Shown in pieces: positions 42,901 through 51,892 of a stretch of DNA of 64,000 nt (position 1 is its first letter; the number at the start of each line of letters is the position of its first letter). The position numbers and the translations under genes were made by a program. This DNA comes from Lachnospiraceae bacterium (GTDB taxonomy: Bacteria > Bacillota > Clostridia > Lachnospirales > Lachnospiraceae). The stretch covers positions 62,001 through 126,000 of the forward strand of contig SVFD01000003.1 of the NCBI GenBank assembly GCA_015057025.1. The letters run 5' to 3'. The notes under the pieces are model-generated. The model saw only the letters and a program-made list of their open reading frames with translations, was not told the DNA's origin and ran no database searches.

Positions 42901-43660
42901 GTTTTTTGACCACTCCTTACCTGAGACTGCGGTGGATGACGTGACTTTTACTATGGGAGAAGGGGAGATTCTCGGAATCGTTGGAGAGTCCGGTTCGGGT
43001 AAAAGTTTGACGGCCCTTTCCATTGCGGGACTGTTAAACCGTGGTGATATTACTAAGTCGGGGGATATTGTTTTTAACGGTTTAAACCTCCTTCATTGTA
43101 AAAGAAGTGAATTACGTGAACTGCAGGGCAAGGATATTGCTATGATTTTTCAGGAGCCTATGACCTGCTTAAATCCTGTAAAAAGGATTGGCTGGCAGGT
43201 GGAAGAAGCCTTACGTGTTCATGGTGAAAAGGATAAAATCAAGTTAAAAGAAGAGGCAATCAAGGCTTTGACAGACGCCGGGCTGGAAGAGGCCGAACGG
43301 ATTTATGCATCTTTCCCGCATCAGTTATCCGGTGGTCAGAGACAGCGTGTAATGATTGCGGCGGCAATGATTAGTAAGCCGAAGCTTTTGATTGCAGATG
43401 AACCTACCACGGCTTTGGATGTTACGGTGCAGGCCCAGGTAATTGAACTTCTTCGAAGAATTAATCGGGAGAAGAAGACCTCCATTCTTTTTATTTCCCA
43501 TGATTTAAGTCTTGTGCGTCAGTTGTGTCAGCGCGTGCTGGTGATGAAGGATGGTAAAATTGTGGAACAGGGCGAGGCGGAAGATATTTTTGCAAACCCG
43601 AAGGAAGAATATACGAAGGAATTGATTGCGGCGATACCTGTGGTAAGAAAATCGGATTAA
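42872..43660 (+). CDS. Peptide/nickel ABC transporter ATPase (DppD/NikD type)
   Basis: A 262-residue ATPase: Walker A GESGSGKS, Q-loop MIFQEPMTCLNP, signature LSGGQRQRVMIA, Walker B LLIADEPTTALD, H-loop SHD. It lacks the C-terminal oligopeptide domain of full DppD (about 330 residues) and so matches NikD length. The ATG at 42872 is preferred because GGGAGGAGGA lies 8 bases upstream; an earlier ATG at 42851 would cover it. Confidence 0.92.
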   Translation: MLSVENLKIEFFDHSLPETAVDDVTFTMGEGEILGIVGESGSGKSLTALSIAGLLNRGDITKSGDIVFNGLNLLHCKRSELRELQGKDIAMIFQEPMTCLNPVKRIGWQVEEALRVHGEKDKIKLKEEAIKALTDAGLEEAERIYASFPHQLSGGQRQRVMIAAAMISKPKLLIADEPTTALDVTVQAQVIELLRRINREKKTSILFISHDLSLVRQLCQRVLVMKDGKIVEQGEAEDIFANPKEEYTKELIAAIPVVRKSD

Positions 43661-43736
43661 GCAGAAGCAGCGTTGAAAAGAAAACATAAATGTCGGCATA
43701 AGAATATAAGCAAGACAAGAAAGGCGGTGTGAAGAA

Positions 43737-44459
43737 ATGACAAATGAATACGTATGTAATGTGCAGAATCTTTTCTTCACATACGGAGGAAAGAAAAATA
43801 AACCTACTTTACAAGATGTTTCATTGCAACTGAAGATTGGCGAGATTCTTGGGCTTGTAGGCGAAAGCGGTAGCGGCAAGTCAACCCTTGCCAAGGTAAT
43901 GACGGGACTTTTAAAAGAAGATTCCGGTATCGTGGAGTGCGGGAAAACCGCGATGATTTTTCAAGATAGTTACAGTGCCTTAAATCCTGCGAAGACCGTT
44001 GAGTGGCTTTTACAGGAAGTCCAACGTTTGCAGGGCGTCAAAGACAAAGAAACGAGACAAAAAGAAATCCTTAAAATGCTGGATGCGGTGGAATTGGAAG
44101 AACAGTACTTAAACCATTACCCGTCTGAATTATCCGGCGGACAGAGACAGCGTGTGATGATTGCCATGGCGCTTTTATCAAGGCCGGAAGTGTTGATTGC
44201 GGACGAACCTGTTTCAGCCTTAGATGTAACGGTACAGAAACAGATTGTGTCGCTTTTAAAGCGCTTAAGCCATAAAAGAAATTTAGCTGTTCTTTTTATC
44301 TCACATGATTTGCGTACGGTTTATGAACTGTGTGACCGTGTAATTGTAATGAAAAACGGAAAAATAGTTGAAGAAGGCGCTAAGAATGAGTTATACTTTA
44401 ATCCGAAAGAAGAGTATACAAAAGCATTGCTGACAAGTGCAGGAATAGATTGGGAGTAA
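43737..44459 (+). CDS. Peptide/nickel ABC transporter ATPase (DppF/NikE type)
   Basis: A 240-residue second ATPase with Walker A GESGSGKST, Q-loop MIFQDSYSALNP, signature LSGGQRQRVMIA and Walker B VLIADEPVSALD. It is about 80 residues shorter than typical DppF, again like NikE. It follows 76 bases after the first ATPase, with an AAGGCGGTG site. The two ATPases would form a heterodimer beneath the permeases. Confidence 0.92.
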   Translation: MTNEYVCNVQNLFFTYGGKKNKPTLQDVSLQLKIGEILGLVGESGSGKSTLAKVMTGLLKEDSGIVECGKTAMIFQDSYSALNPAKTVEWLLQEVQRLQGVKDKETRQKEILKMLDAVELEEQYLNHYPSELSGGQRQRVMIAMALLSRPEVLIADEPVSALDVTVQKQIVSLLKRLSHKRNLAVLFISHDLRTVYELCDRVIVMKNGKIVEEGAKNELYFNPKEEYTKALLTSAGIDWE

Positions 44460-44461
44460 AT

Positions 44462-44962
44462 ATGTTTAAAGCTATTTATCCGGATGAGTATCTGGATTCT
44501 ACTTATGAAATTGATTTTGAACAATTGTATGAAGACGGATACCGTGGTGTTATTTTTGATATTGATAATACATTGGTTCCACACGGGGCACCGGCAGATG
44601 AGCGAAGCAAGAAGCTTTTAAATTATTTACGTGCCCGTGGCTTTAAAATTGTTCTTTTATCTAATAACACTAAGACTAGAGTGGATATGTTCAATAAAGA
44701 CCTGCATTTGGATACTATTCCCAGGGGGGCAAAGCCTTTCCTAAAAGGCTATAAAAAAGCCATGCAGATTATGGGAACTTCCAAAGAGAATACTTTCTTT
44801 GTAGGTGATCAGCTTTTTACGGATGTGTGGGGAGCTAAGCGCTTGGGAATCCGTTCCATTTTGGTAAAACCCATCAATGCAAAGGAAGAAATTCAGATTG
44901 TTTTAAAGCGAAAACTGGAAAATATCGTCCTAAAAGAGTACGATGAAAATAAAAAAAATTAA
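44462..44962 (+). CDS. yqeG: YqeG-family HAD phosphatase
   Basis: A 166-residue HAD-superfamily hydrolase: motif I is FDIDNTLVPHG, motif II LLSNNTKTRV, the conserved Lys in RGAKPF, and motif III/IV VGDQLFTDVWGAKR. It is the PGP/YqeG type; a Bacillus homologue is linked to lipid or metabolic housekeeping, with substrate unsettled. The ATG at 44462 is 2 bases after the transporter gene and has TTGGGAG before it. Confidence 0.9.
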   Translation: MFKAIYPDEYLDSTYEIDFEQLYEDGYRGVIFDIDNTLVPHGAPADERSKKLLNYLRARGFKIVLLSNNTKTRVDMFNKDLHLDTIPRGAKPFLKGYKKAMQIMGTSKENTFFVGDQLFTDVWGAKRLGIRSILVKPINAKEEIQIVLKRKLENIVLKEYDENKKN

Positions 44963-45047
44963 AAAAAGCAAAAAAATGTTGAAATATGCTTGTTCTTATA
45001 TTAAACTATTCATGAATTATTATGTTAAAAATTAGGAGGAAGAAACA

Positions 45048-45605
45048 ATGATTTCTGCCGGCGATTTCAGAAACGGTATTACGATTGAATTAGACAGTAA
45101 CGTTTTTCAGATTATTGAATTCCAGCATGTAAAGCCCGGAAAGGGTGCTGCGTTCGTTAGAACAAAGCTGAAAAACATCAAGAGTGGCGGTGTGGTTGAA
45201 AAGACTTTCAGACCTACCGAAAAATGTCCTCAGGCACGTATCGACAGAAAGGAAATGCAGTATTTGTATTCTGATGGCGATATGTTCAACTTCATGGATG
45301 TAGAAACATACGATCAGATTTCCTTAACAAAGGATGAAATCGGTGATTCTTTGAAGTTTGTAAAAGAAAACGAAATGGTTAAGATGTTATCACACAATGG
45401 TAGCGTATTCGCAATTGAACCCCCTCTGTTTGTTGAACTTGAAGTTACAGAAACAGAACCCGGATTCAAGGGTGATACAGCAACAGGTGCAAGTAAGCCT
45501 GCGACAGTTGAAACAGGTGCAACCGTTAGCGTTCCTCTTTTCGTTGAAATCGGGGACAAGATTAAGATTGATACAAGAACCAGCGAGTACTTGAGTAGAG
45601 TTTAA
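45048..45605 (+). CDS. efp: Translation elongation factor P
   Basis: A 185-residue factor that rescues ribosomes stalled at polyproline. It starts [37 protein letters not shown]; the conserved Lys of the PGKG loop, which is modified in many bacteria, is present. The three-domain length is standard, and it ends [18 protein letters not shown] strong TTAGGAGGAAGAAAC site precedes the ATG, and a terminator follows. Confidence 0.98.
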   Translation: MISAGDFRNGITIELDSNVFQIIEFQHVKPGKGAAFVRTKLKNIKSGGVVEKTFRPTEKCPQARIDRKEMQYLYSDGDMFNFMDVETYDQISLTKDEIGDSLKFVKENEMVKMLSHNGSVFAIEPPLFVELEVTETEPGFKGDTATGASKPATVETGATVSVPLFVEIGDKIKIDTRTSEYLSRV

Positions 45606-45636
45606 TCTGTATAATTCAATAAATCATTAGCTTATA

Positions 45637-45674
45637 AAGACAATGAAGAGAAATCTTTTCATTGTCTTTTTTGC
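45637..45674 (+). terminator. Intrinsic terminator after efp
   Basis: AAGACAATGAAGAG (45637-45650) pairs with CTTTTCATTGTCTT (45655-45668) bar one G-T pair, 4-base loop, T run. Confidence 0.9.
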
Positions 45675-45736
45675 ATGTATCTAACATCAAATCTACATTT
45701 AAAATTGCCCGGTTCGGGTGTCTTACGGAGGTTCAT

Positions 45737-46693
45737 ATGAAAATTCACACATTTATTTTTCACATTTTACAAAAGATGCAAAATGACTTAGAAGGAGAGG
45801 CTACGGTATCCATTCATGACGTTACAAAAAATAACGGAGTAGTGCTTACGGGACTTACTTTTTCGAAAAAGGACGTTAATATATCACCTACTATTTATCT
45901 GGAAGATTTTTATAAGGAATATCAGGAGGGAAAAAGCATGGAAGGAATATTAGAAGAAATCAAGGAGATTTATTACGGTAGCAGAATGGAAAATAGTATT
46001 AATATGGACTTTTTTACGGATTATGAGAAGGCAAAGAAAAATATAGTATACAAATTAATCAATTATGAGAAAAACAAAGAATTATTGAAAGAAATTCCCC
46101 ATAAAAAATTTTTGGATCTTGCCATTGTTTTTTATTACCTTGTAGATATGAAGGAATTTGCCAATGCTACAATTTTAATTCATAATAAGCATTTGGAGTG
46201 TTGGGGAAAAGATGCGGACACAATTTATCACGAAGCAGTAAAAAATACTCCCGGACTTTTAAAGGTAAGTTTTTGCGGTATGATGGAGGTTTTGCAGGAA
46301 TTGACACAGGAAGATATTTTGTATGCCCGCGAAATGTATGAATTACAAGAAAAAGAAAATGAGGATGAACGAAAATATGTCTTGGAAATTCATGTAAGGA
46401 GAGATGAAACGGGGATGTATGTATTAACTAATTCGACTCGTATGTATGGTGCGGCTACCATATTGTATAAAGACGTATTGGAAAAATGTTCCAAAGCTTT
46501 AGCAGCAAATCTTTTTATTCTGCCCAGTTCTGTACATGAAGTGATTTTGTTGCCGGATGAAGGGCAGGTTACCAAAGAAAAATTAAAAGAGATGGTACGG
46601 GAAGTAAATGAAACACAGATAGAGCCGCAGGAAATATTGTCAGATTCTGTCTATTATTTTTCACTGGAAACAGGCAGTGTTATAAGGCTTTAA
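45737..46693 (+). CDS. DUF5688-like protein of unknown function
   Basis: A 318-residue cytoplasmic protein with no signal or membrane helix. The chain resembles the DUF5688 family that is abundant in Lachnospiraceae: an N-terminal alpha/beta part (VVLTGLTFSKKDVNISPTIYLEDFY) and a C-terminal part with NSTRMYGAATILYKDVLEKCSKALAANLFILPSSVHEVILLP. No catalytic motif is apparent. The ATG at 45737 has an ACGGAGG site; the longer frame from 45662 runs back into the efp terminator and is rejected. Confidence 0.75.
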   Translation: MKIHTFIFHILQKMQNDLEGEATVSIHDVTKNNGVVLTGLTFSKKDVNISPTIYLEDFYKEYQEGKSMEGILEEIKEIYYGSRMENSINMDFFTDYEKAKKNIVYKLINYEKNKELLKEIPHKKFLDLAIVFYYLVDMKEFANATILIHNKHLECWGKDADTIYHEAVKNTPGLLKVSFCGMMEVLQELTQEDILYAREMYELQEKENEDERKYVLEIHVRRDETGMYVLTNSTRMYGAATILYKDVLEKCSKALAANLFILPSSVHEVILLPDEGQVTKEKLKEMVREVNETQIEPQEILSDSVYYFSLETGSVIRL

Positions 46694-46696
46694 CAC

Positions 46697-46725
46697 TAGA
46701 CAAAAAATAAATAGTATGTTATGAT
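46697..46725 (+). promoter_or_regulatory. Promoter of tRNA-Arg
   Basis: TAGACA at 46697-46702 and TATGAT at 46720-46725 with a 17-base spacer. Confidence 0.65.
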
Positions 46726-46728
46726 AGG

Positions 46729-46769
46729 CAACAGTGGCGTAATATTTTCGTAACATTTTGCCGCTGTTG
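46729..46769 (+). other. Hairpin in the 5' leader of tRNA-Arg
   Basis: CAACAGTGGC (46729-46738) pairs with GCCGCTGTTG (46760-46769) over 10 bp with one G-T pair and a 21-base loop. It sits between the promoter and the mature tRNA and would be removed by RNase P. Confidence 0.6.
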
Positions 46770-46774
46770 TATAT

Positions 46775-46846
46775 GCACCCGTAGTCTAACGGATAGAACG
46801 AAGGCCTCCGACGCCTTTAATGCAGGTTCGATTCCTGTCGGGTGCA
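46775..46846 (+). tRNA. tRNA-Arg (CCG anticodon)
   Basis: A 72-base cloverleaf. The acceptor is GCACCCG with CGGGTGC, the D arm has TAGTCTAACGGATAGAAC, the anticodon stem-loop is AAGGC-CTCCGAC-GCCTT, and the T arm is CAGGTTCGATTCCTG. The loop places CCG at 34-36, reading codon CGG. CCA is not encoded. Confidence 0.95.
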
Positions 46847-46872
46847 TTAGAAAAGAATTTAGGGGGACCATA

Positions 46873-48087
46873 ATGAACGCAATAAAAGGTTTTTTTGTTG
46901 AAAAAGTGTATGGTTTTATAAAAGAACATTCTTTAATTACTGCTACAGCATTGTTTGCAGTGACTGTAGGTGTTGTGGCAATGATAGTTTTTTCCGTGAG
47001 TGATAAAACTGCTGACGTGAACGGAGATAATGTAAACGGAACATCGGAAGAAATGGTTCTGACCGGTGATACGGATGATGATATTCAGGATTTGACATTG
47101 AGATGCGATGAATACCCTGAAATCAACGAGGTAATGGAAACATATCATAAAGCATTGGCAGATAATGATCAGGAAACGATTAAGAAATATCTTTTATACG
47201 TGAACGAAAATGAACTTGTTAATATTGAGGTAAAGAGCCAGTATATTGAGAGTTATGATGATATTCATTGCTATACTCAGGAAGGATATGAAGAAGGCTC
47301 TTATTATGTGTATGTTTCATATCAGCTTAAGATGGTGAATTTTGATGTTACAATTCCCGGTTTGGTCGGTTTGTACTATTGTCCTAATGAAGCCGGTGAA
47401 TATCATATTTATCGTAAGGCTGATATGAGTGAGACTGTATTAAACAATTATTATTCTGCGTATATGAAGCAGGAAGTACAGGATTTATATAATACGGTGG
47501 ACTTGAATTATAACGGAATTTTAGATTCCAATCCGGATATCAAAACATACATGGACGGATTTGAAGAACTGGTAACCAATGAGATGGTGGAAATGATAGC
47601 ATTACGTGAGAATAGCGAGAGTGCACAGCAGTCGGAAAGCGAATCTGCATCTTCTGAGGCTGAATCAGAAAGCGAATCAGCACCTGAAACCACAGAAATT
47701 GTTATGGCAACCACTACTGTTAATGTAAGAAGCTCTGACAGTGAAACTGCTGATAAACTCGGAAAGGTTTCTACCGGAACCAAATTGACTCGTTTGGAAG
47801 AAAGAGTAAATGGTTGGAGTAAGGTAATATATGAAGGTCAAGAGGGCTATATTAAGTCTGAATTTCTTGAAGTGGTTTCTACAGAAGAAGGCGGTAATGC
47901 AACAAACGGTTATGTGACGGTAAAGGAAAATGTTAATATTCGTGCTTCGGCAAGTGAAGATGCAGAAAGAATTGCACTTGCATATCAGGGAACCAAACTT
48001 GAACTGATTGAACATATGAGCAACGGTTGGACAAAAGTAAAATATAATGGTGAAGTTGCATATGTAAAATCAGATTATGTTGAGTAA
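46873..48087 (+). CDS. Membrane-anchored protein with two SH3-like domains
   Basis: A 404-residue protein with one N-terminal membrane helix (about 21-42) and an extracellular part. Residues about 60-240 form an unrecognised domain, DUF-like, with MVNFDVTIPGLVGLYYCPNEAGEYHIY. A Ser/Glu-rich linker (about 255-275) follows, then two bacterial SH3 repeats (TTTVNVRSSDSETADKLGKVSTGTKL and VKENVNIRASASEDAERIALAYQGTKL). The SH3 domains suggest cell-wall binding. The start lies 27 bases after the tRNA with a TTAGGGGGAC site, so it may share that transcript. Confidence 0.82.
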   Translation: MNAIKGFFVEKVYGFIKEHSLITATALFAVTVGVVAMIVFSVSDKTADVNGDNVNGTSEEMVLTGDTDDDIQDLTLRCDEYPEINEVMETYHKALADNDQETIKKYLLYVNENELVNIEVKSQYIESYDDIHCYTQEGYEEGSYYVYVSYQLKMVNFDVTIPGLVGLYYCPNEAGEYHIYRKADMSETVLNNYYSAYMKQEVQDLYNTVDLNYNGILDSNPDIKTYMDGFEELVTNEMVEMIALRENSESAQQSESESASSEAESESESAPETTEIVMATTTVNVRSSDSETADKLGKVSTGTKLTRLEERVNGWSKVIYEGQEGYIKSEFLEVVSTEEGGNATNGYVTVKENVNIRASASEDAERIALAYQGTKLELIEHMSNGWTKVKYNGEVAYVKSDYVE

Positions 48088-48101
48088 AAGTATGTTATTG
48101 A

Positions 48102-48136
48102 AAGGTTCATAATCGCCGGATTATGAACCTTCTTTG
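48102..48136 (+). terminator. Intrinsic terminator after SH3 protein
   Basis: A 13-bp stem AAGGTTCATAATC with its exact complement at 48119-48131, GCCG loop, and CTTT. Confidence 0.85.
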
Positions 48137-48156
48137 TATTTACACAGAGGGTATAT

Positions 48157-48870
48157 ATGGAAGTTAGGATTAATAAGTATTTGGCAGAAGCCGGTGTTAG
48201 CTCAAGGCGCGGAGCTGATAAATTGGTAGAAAGCGGTTTGGTTACAATTAACGGAACAATAGCACATAATGCAGATAAGGTGTATCCCGGGGATAAGGTA
48301 TGCGTAAGAGGTAAACAAATTTTTATGCAGGATGAAAAGCATGTAGTTGCTTTTTATAAGCCGGAGGGTGTAACCTGTACCAAAGAAGATAAGTATGCAA
48401 AAGTAACCATTGATGATGTGTTTCATTATCCGTTTCGTTTGAATTATGCTGGGCGTTTGGATAAAGATTCCAAAGGTCTTTTGATCATGACAAATGATGG
48501 TGACTTAATAGACCGGATGATGAGGGCAAGAAATTATCATGAGAAAGAATATATTGTTAAGGTAAATCACAACATAACTGACGAGTTTATTGCAAAAATG
48601 TCTGAAGGTGTTTATTTGGAAGAACTGGAAGTAAAGACCAGACCATGTAAGGTAAATCAAATGGGAGATTACACATTTGGCATTGTTTTAACACAAGGAT
48701 TAAATCGTCAGATTCGCAGAATGTGTAAGACATTAGGATATAAAGTCGAATCCCTGATGCGCATAAGAGTGATGAATATTGAGCTTGGAAGTTTGAGACC
48801 GGGTGAATACCGGAGAATTGAAGGGGAAGAATTAAGTAAATTATATCAGCTTGCCGGCATGAGTGAATAA
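48157..48870 (+). CDS. 23S rRNA pseudouridine synthase, RluF/RsuA family
   Basis: A 237-residue enzyme with an N-terminal S4 RNA-binding domain (RINKYLAEAGVSSRRGADKLVESGLVTING) and the catalytic domain, where Asp lies in YAGRLDKDSKGLLIMTNDGDL. QGLNRQIRRMCKTLGY is the family's second signature. The spacing and sequence look closest to RluF (U2604 of 23S rRNA), but the exact target within RluB/E/F/RsuA cannot be fixed. Its last bases overlap a possible early start of ligA. Confidence 0.9.
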   Translation: MEVRINKYLAEAGVSSRRGADKLVESGLVTINGTIAHNADKVYPGDKVCVRGKQIFMQDEKHVVAFYKPEGVTCTKEDKYAKVTIDDVFHYPFRLNYAGRLDKDSKGLLIMTNDGDLIDRMMRARNYHEKEYIVKVNHNITDEFIAKMSEGVYLEELEVKTRPCKVNQMGDYTFGIVLTQGLNRQIRRMCKTLGYKVESLMRIRVMNIELGSLRPGEYRRIEGEELSKLYQLAGMSE

Positions 48871-48901
48871 CAGATTTTTCAAACTGGAAGAAGGATGGGT
48901 T

Positions 48902-50881
48902 ATGAGTAAAAATATGCAGAAAACAGAACGCATGAAGGAATTGGTCAAAATATTATCAGAAGCATCTTATGCATATTATGCCAAGGATGAAGAAATTATC
49001 AGCAATTATGAATATGACCGTTTGTACGATGAATTAGAAGCCTTAGAGAAGGAATGCGATATGGTTCTCGCAGGAAGCCCAACCATGAAGGTGGGATATG
49101 AAGCAGTGGATGAACTTCCGAAAGAAAAGCATGCGGCACCTATGCTGTCTCTTGGAAAGACTAAGGACCGCGAAGAAATGAAAAGTTTCATAGGGGAGCA
49201 AAAAGGTTTGCTTTCTTGGAAATTAGACGGATTAACTGTGGTTTTGACATATGAAAACGGGAAGCTTTCCAAAGCGGTTACCCGCGGTAACGGTGAAGTG
49301 GGTGAGGTTGTCACAAACAATGCAAAATTTTTCAAGAATATTCCTTTAAAAATTGCCCATGAAGGAACTTTGGTAATCCGCGGAGAAGCAGTGATTGGTT
49401 ATGAAGATTTTCGCAGTATTAATGCAAAAATTACGGATCCGGCTTTGCAGTACAAGAATCCCAGAAACCTTTGCAGCGGTTCTGTGCGTCAATTAAATAA
49501 TCAGATTACGGCGGAACGTCATGTGCGCTTTTTTGCGTTTTCATTGGTAGAGGCAGAAGGTAAAGAGTATATGAATTCCAGGCAAGAGCAAATGGAATTT
49601 TTAAAACAGCTTGGTTTTGAAGTTGTGGAATATAAGGAAGTTACTGCTGAGAATATGTTAGAGGCAATTGAGGAATTCGCAGAAAAAATTACCACCTATG
49701 ATATTCCTTCTGATGGCTTGGTTTTAATTTTTGACGATATTGCTTATGGTAAATCCTTGGGACGTACCGCAAAATTTCCCAGAGATGCCATTGCATTTAA
49801 ATGGGCAGATGAGGTTAGAGAGACTGTTTTAAAAGAAATCGAATGGAGTCCAAGCAGAACCGGCCTTATTAATCCTGTAGCAATTTTTGAACCGGTAGAG
49901 TTGGAGGGAACTACGGTAAGCCGTGCCAGTGTCCACAACATCAGTGTTATGCGAGCCTTAAAGCTTGGTATCGGTGACCGTATTACCGTATATAAGGCTA
50001 ACATGATTATTCCGCAGATTGCAGATAATCTGACAGGGAGTAATAATGTTGAGATTCCCCATACTTGTCCGGTATGCGGAGAGAAAACTGAAATACAGAC
50101 AATGAACGATGTACAAACTTTATACTGTGTTAATTCGGAGTGTCCTGTTAAAAAAATTAAGTCATTAACTTTGTTTGTAAGTAGGGATGCCTTGAATATG
50201 GAAGGTTTAAGCGAAGCTACCTTGGAAAAGTTTGTGGCGGAAGGCTTTATCAGAAGTTATAAGGATTTATTCCATCTTGACCGTTATAAAGAGCAAATTG
50301 TGAAGCTGGAGGGTTTTGGAGAGAAGTCCTATGATAATTTGGTTAAAAGTATTGAAGGGGCAAGAAATACTACTTTACCAAGGTTGATTTATGCTCTCGG
50401 CATTGCAAATATCGGTGTTGCCATGGCGAAGGTGGTCTGTAAACACTTTGATTATGACTTGGAAGCAATGCGAAATGCATCTGAGGAGGAAGTAAGTCAG
50501 ATTGAAGGTGTTGGTGAGATAATAGCGGGCACATTTTGTTCATATTTCCGTGATACACTTAAGGTGAAGGTGCTGGATGAACTGCTTTCGGAGTTGAATT
50601 TAGAAAAGCCGGAGGCGGGAGCGGATGCTGATAAATTAAACGGAAAAACTTTTGTGGTGACCGGTAGTGTAAATCACTTTAACGGAAGAAGTGAGTTAAA
50701 AGAGATTATTGAAAATATGGGCGGAAAAGTAGCAGGAAGTGTATCTGCCAAAACAGAATGCCTGATTAATAATGATACTACATCCACATCTTCTAAAAAC
50801 AAAAAAGCCAAGGAATTAAATATACCAATCCTTTCGGAAGAAGAGTTTATGGAAACATATGGTGTAGAGGGTACTATTTAG
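48902..50881 (+). CDS. ligA: NAD-dependent DNA ligase
   Basis: A 659-residue ligase that seals nicks in replication and repair. The adenylated Lys107 is in SWKLDGLTVV. An OB fold follows, then a four-Cys zinc finger (CPVCGE, CVNSECP), HhH motifs (GFGEKSYDNL, GVGEIIAGTF) and a C-terminal BRCT domain (LNGKTFVVTGSVNHFNGR). The ATG at 48902 is chosen because AAGGATGGG precedes it; the GTG at 48863 would lie within the previous gene. Length is standard. Confidence 0.97.
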   Translation: MSKNMQKTERMKELVKILSEASYAYYAKDEEIISNYEYDRLYDELEALEKECDMVLAGSPTMKVGYEAVDELPKEKHAAPMLSLGKTKDREEMKSFIGEQKGLLSWKLDGLTVVLTYENGKLSKAVTRGNGEVGEVVTNNAKFFKNIPLKIAHEGTLVIRGEAVIGYEDFRSINAKITDPALQYKNPRNLCSGSVRQLNNQITAERHVRFFAFSLVEAEGKEYMNSRQEQMEFLKQLGFEVVEYKEVTAENMLEAIEEFAEKITTYDIPSDGLVLIFDDIAYGKSLGRTAKFPRDAIAFKWADEVRETVLKEIEWSPSRTGLINPVAIFEPVELEGTTVSRASVHNISVMRALKLGIGDRITVYKANMIIPQIADNLTGSNNVEIPHTCPVCGEKTEIQTMNDVQTLYCVNSECPVKKIKSLTLFVSRDALNMEGLSEATLEKFVAEGFIRSYKDLFHLDRYKEQIVKLEGFGEKSYDNLVKSIEGARNTTLPRLIYALGIANIGVAMAKVVCKHFDYDLEAMRNASEEEVSQIEGVGEIIAGTFCSYFRDTLKVKVLDELLSELNLEKPEAGADADKLNGKTFVVTGSVNHFNGRSELKEIIENMGGKVAGSVSAKTECLINNDTTSTSSKNKKAKELNIPILSEEEFMETYGVEGTI

Positions 50882-50888
50882 CATGTAG

Positions 50889-50917
50889 TTGCGACAAGTC
50901 CTTTTTTATGGTATGAT
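50889..50917 (+). promoter_or_regulatory. Probable promoter of metA
   Basis: TTGCGA at 50889-50894 and TATGAT at 50912-50917, 17-base spacer. The leader is only about 30 bases, too short for a T-box or SAM riboswitch. Confidence 0.55.
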
Positions 50918-50952
50918 TTCCAAAGATTGTTTGATAAAAGGAGGGTATTAAA

Positions 50953-51858
50953 ATGCCCATTAGAACGCAGAGCGATTTGCCGGCAAAAGAGAAGCTGGAA
51001 AATGAAAATATATTCGTCATGGACGAAACACGAGCAATGCATCAGGACATTCGTCCGCTTAAGGTATGCATTTTAAATCTCATGCCTTTAAAGGAAGAGA
51101 CAGAATTACAGTTACTGCGTGTATTATCCAATACACCTTTGCAGATTGATGTAAGTTTTATGACTTTAAAAAGTCATGTATCTTTGAATACTTCGGCAAG
51201 TCATTTGAATAAATTTTATATTACTTATGACGATGTCAAAGAAGAGAAATTTGACGGTTTGATTATTACCGGGGCTCCGGTAGAGCAGATGGCATTTGAA
51301 GAAGTGGATTATTGGGAGGAACTTTGCAGAATTATGGATTGGTCTAAATCCAATGTGACGTCTACTTTACATATCTGTTGGGGAGCTCAGGCAGGATTAT
51401 ATTATCATTTTGGTCTTCAGAAGAAGTCGCTGGATAAAAAAATTTCAGGCATTTTTGAGCATCGGGTACGCAATCGTAAGGAACCGCTTGTACGTGGTTT
51501 TGATGATTATTTTTACGCACCTCACAGCCGATATACGGAAGTGACTAAGGAAGATGTGTATGCTTGCGAAGAATTAAAGGTGCTTGCTGAATCGGAAGAG
51601 GCCGGTATTTATATTGCCATGTCAGGAGAGGGTAAGCAGATTTTTATTACCGGACATCCGGAATATGATAGGGTGACTTTAAAGAACGAATATATAAGAG
51701 ACTGCGGCAGGGGATTGAATCCTGAAATTCCCAAGCATTATTTCCCGGATGATGACCCGGAAAAGGAACCTTTTTTACAGTGGCGTTCTCACAGTATTAA
51801 TCTGTACAGTAACTGGTTAAACTACTACGTATATCAGGTAACGCCGTACGAGTTGTAA
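50953..51858 (+). CDS. metA: Homoserine O-acetyltransferase (MetA family)
   Basis: A 301-residue enzyme that activates homoserine in methionine synthesis. Catalytic Cys142 is in HICWGAQAG, and His235 and Glu237 are in GHPEYD, exactly at the E. coli positions. Residue 111 is Glu (GAPVEQM), where E. coli has Gly. In this family Glu111 is known to select acetyl-CoA and Gly111 succinyl-CoA, so an acetyltransferase is predicted despite the common succinyltransferase name. An AGGAGGG site precedes the ATG. Confidence 0.95.
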   Translation: MPIRTQSDLPAKEKLENENIFVMDETRAMHQDIRPLKVCILNLMPLKEETELQLLRVLSNTPLQIDVSFMTLKSHVSLNTSASHLNKFYITYDDVKEEKFDGLIITGAPVEQMAFEEVDYWEELCRIMDWSKSNVTSTLHICWGAQAGLYYHFGLQKKSLDKKISGIFEHRVRNRKEPLVRGFDDYFYAPHSRYTEVTKEDVYACEELKVLAESEEAGIYIAMSGEGKQIFITGHPEYDRVTLKNEYIRDCGRGLNPEIPKHYFPDDDPEKEPFLQWRSHSINLYSNWLNYYVYQVTPYEL

Positions 51859-51892
51859 AAATGTAATTATTATAAAAGAGGTATGTTTCAAG

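Noticed and set aside
50882..50952. SAM or T-box riboswitch before metA
   Set aside because: Only 71 bases lie between ligA and metA, with a plain promoter and no such structure.
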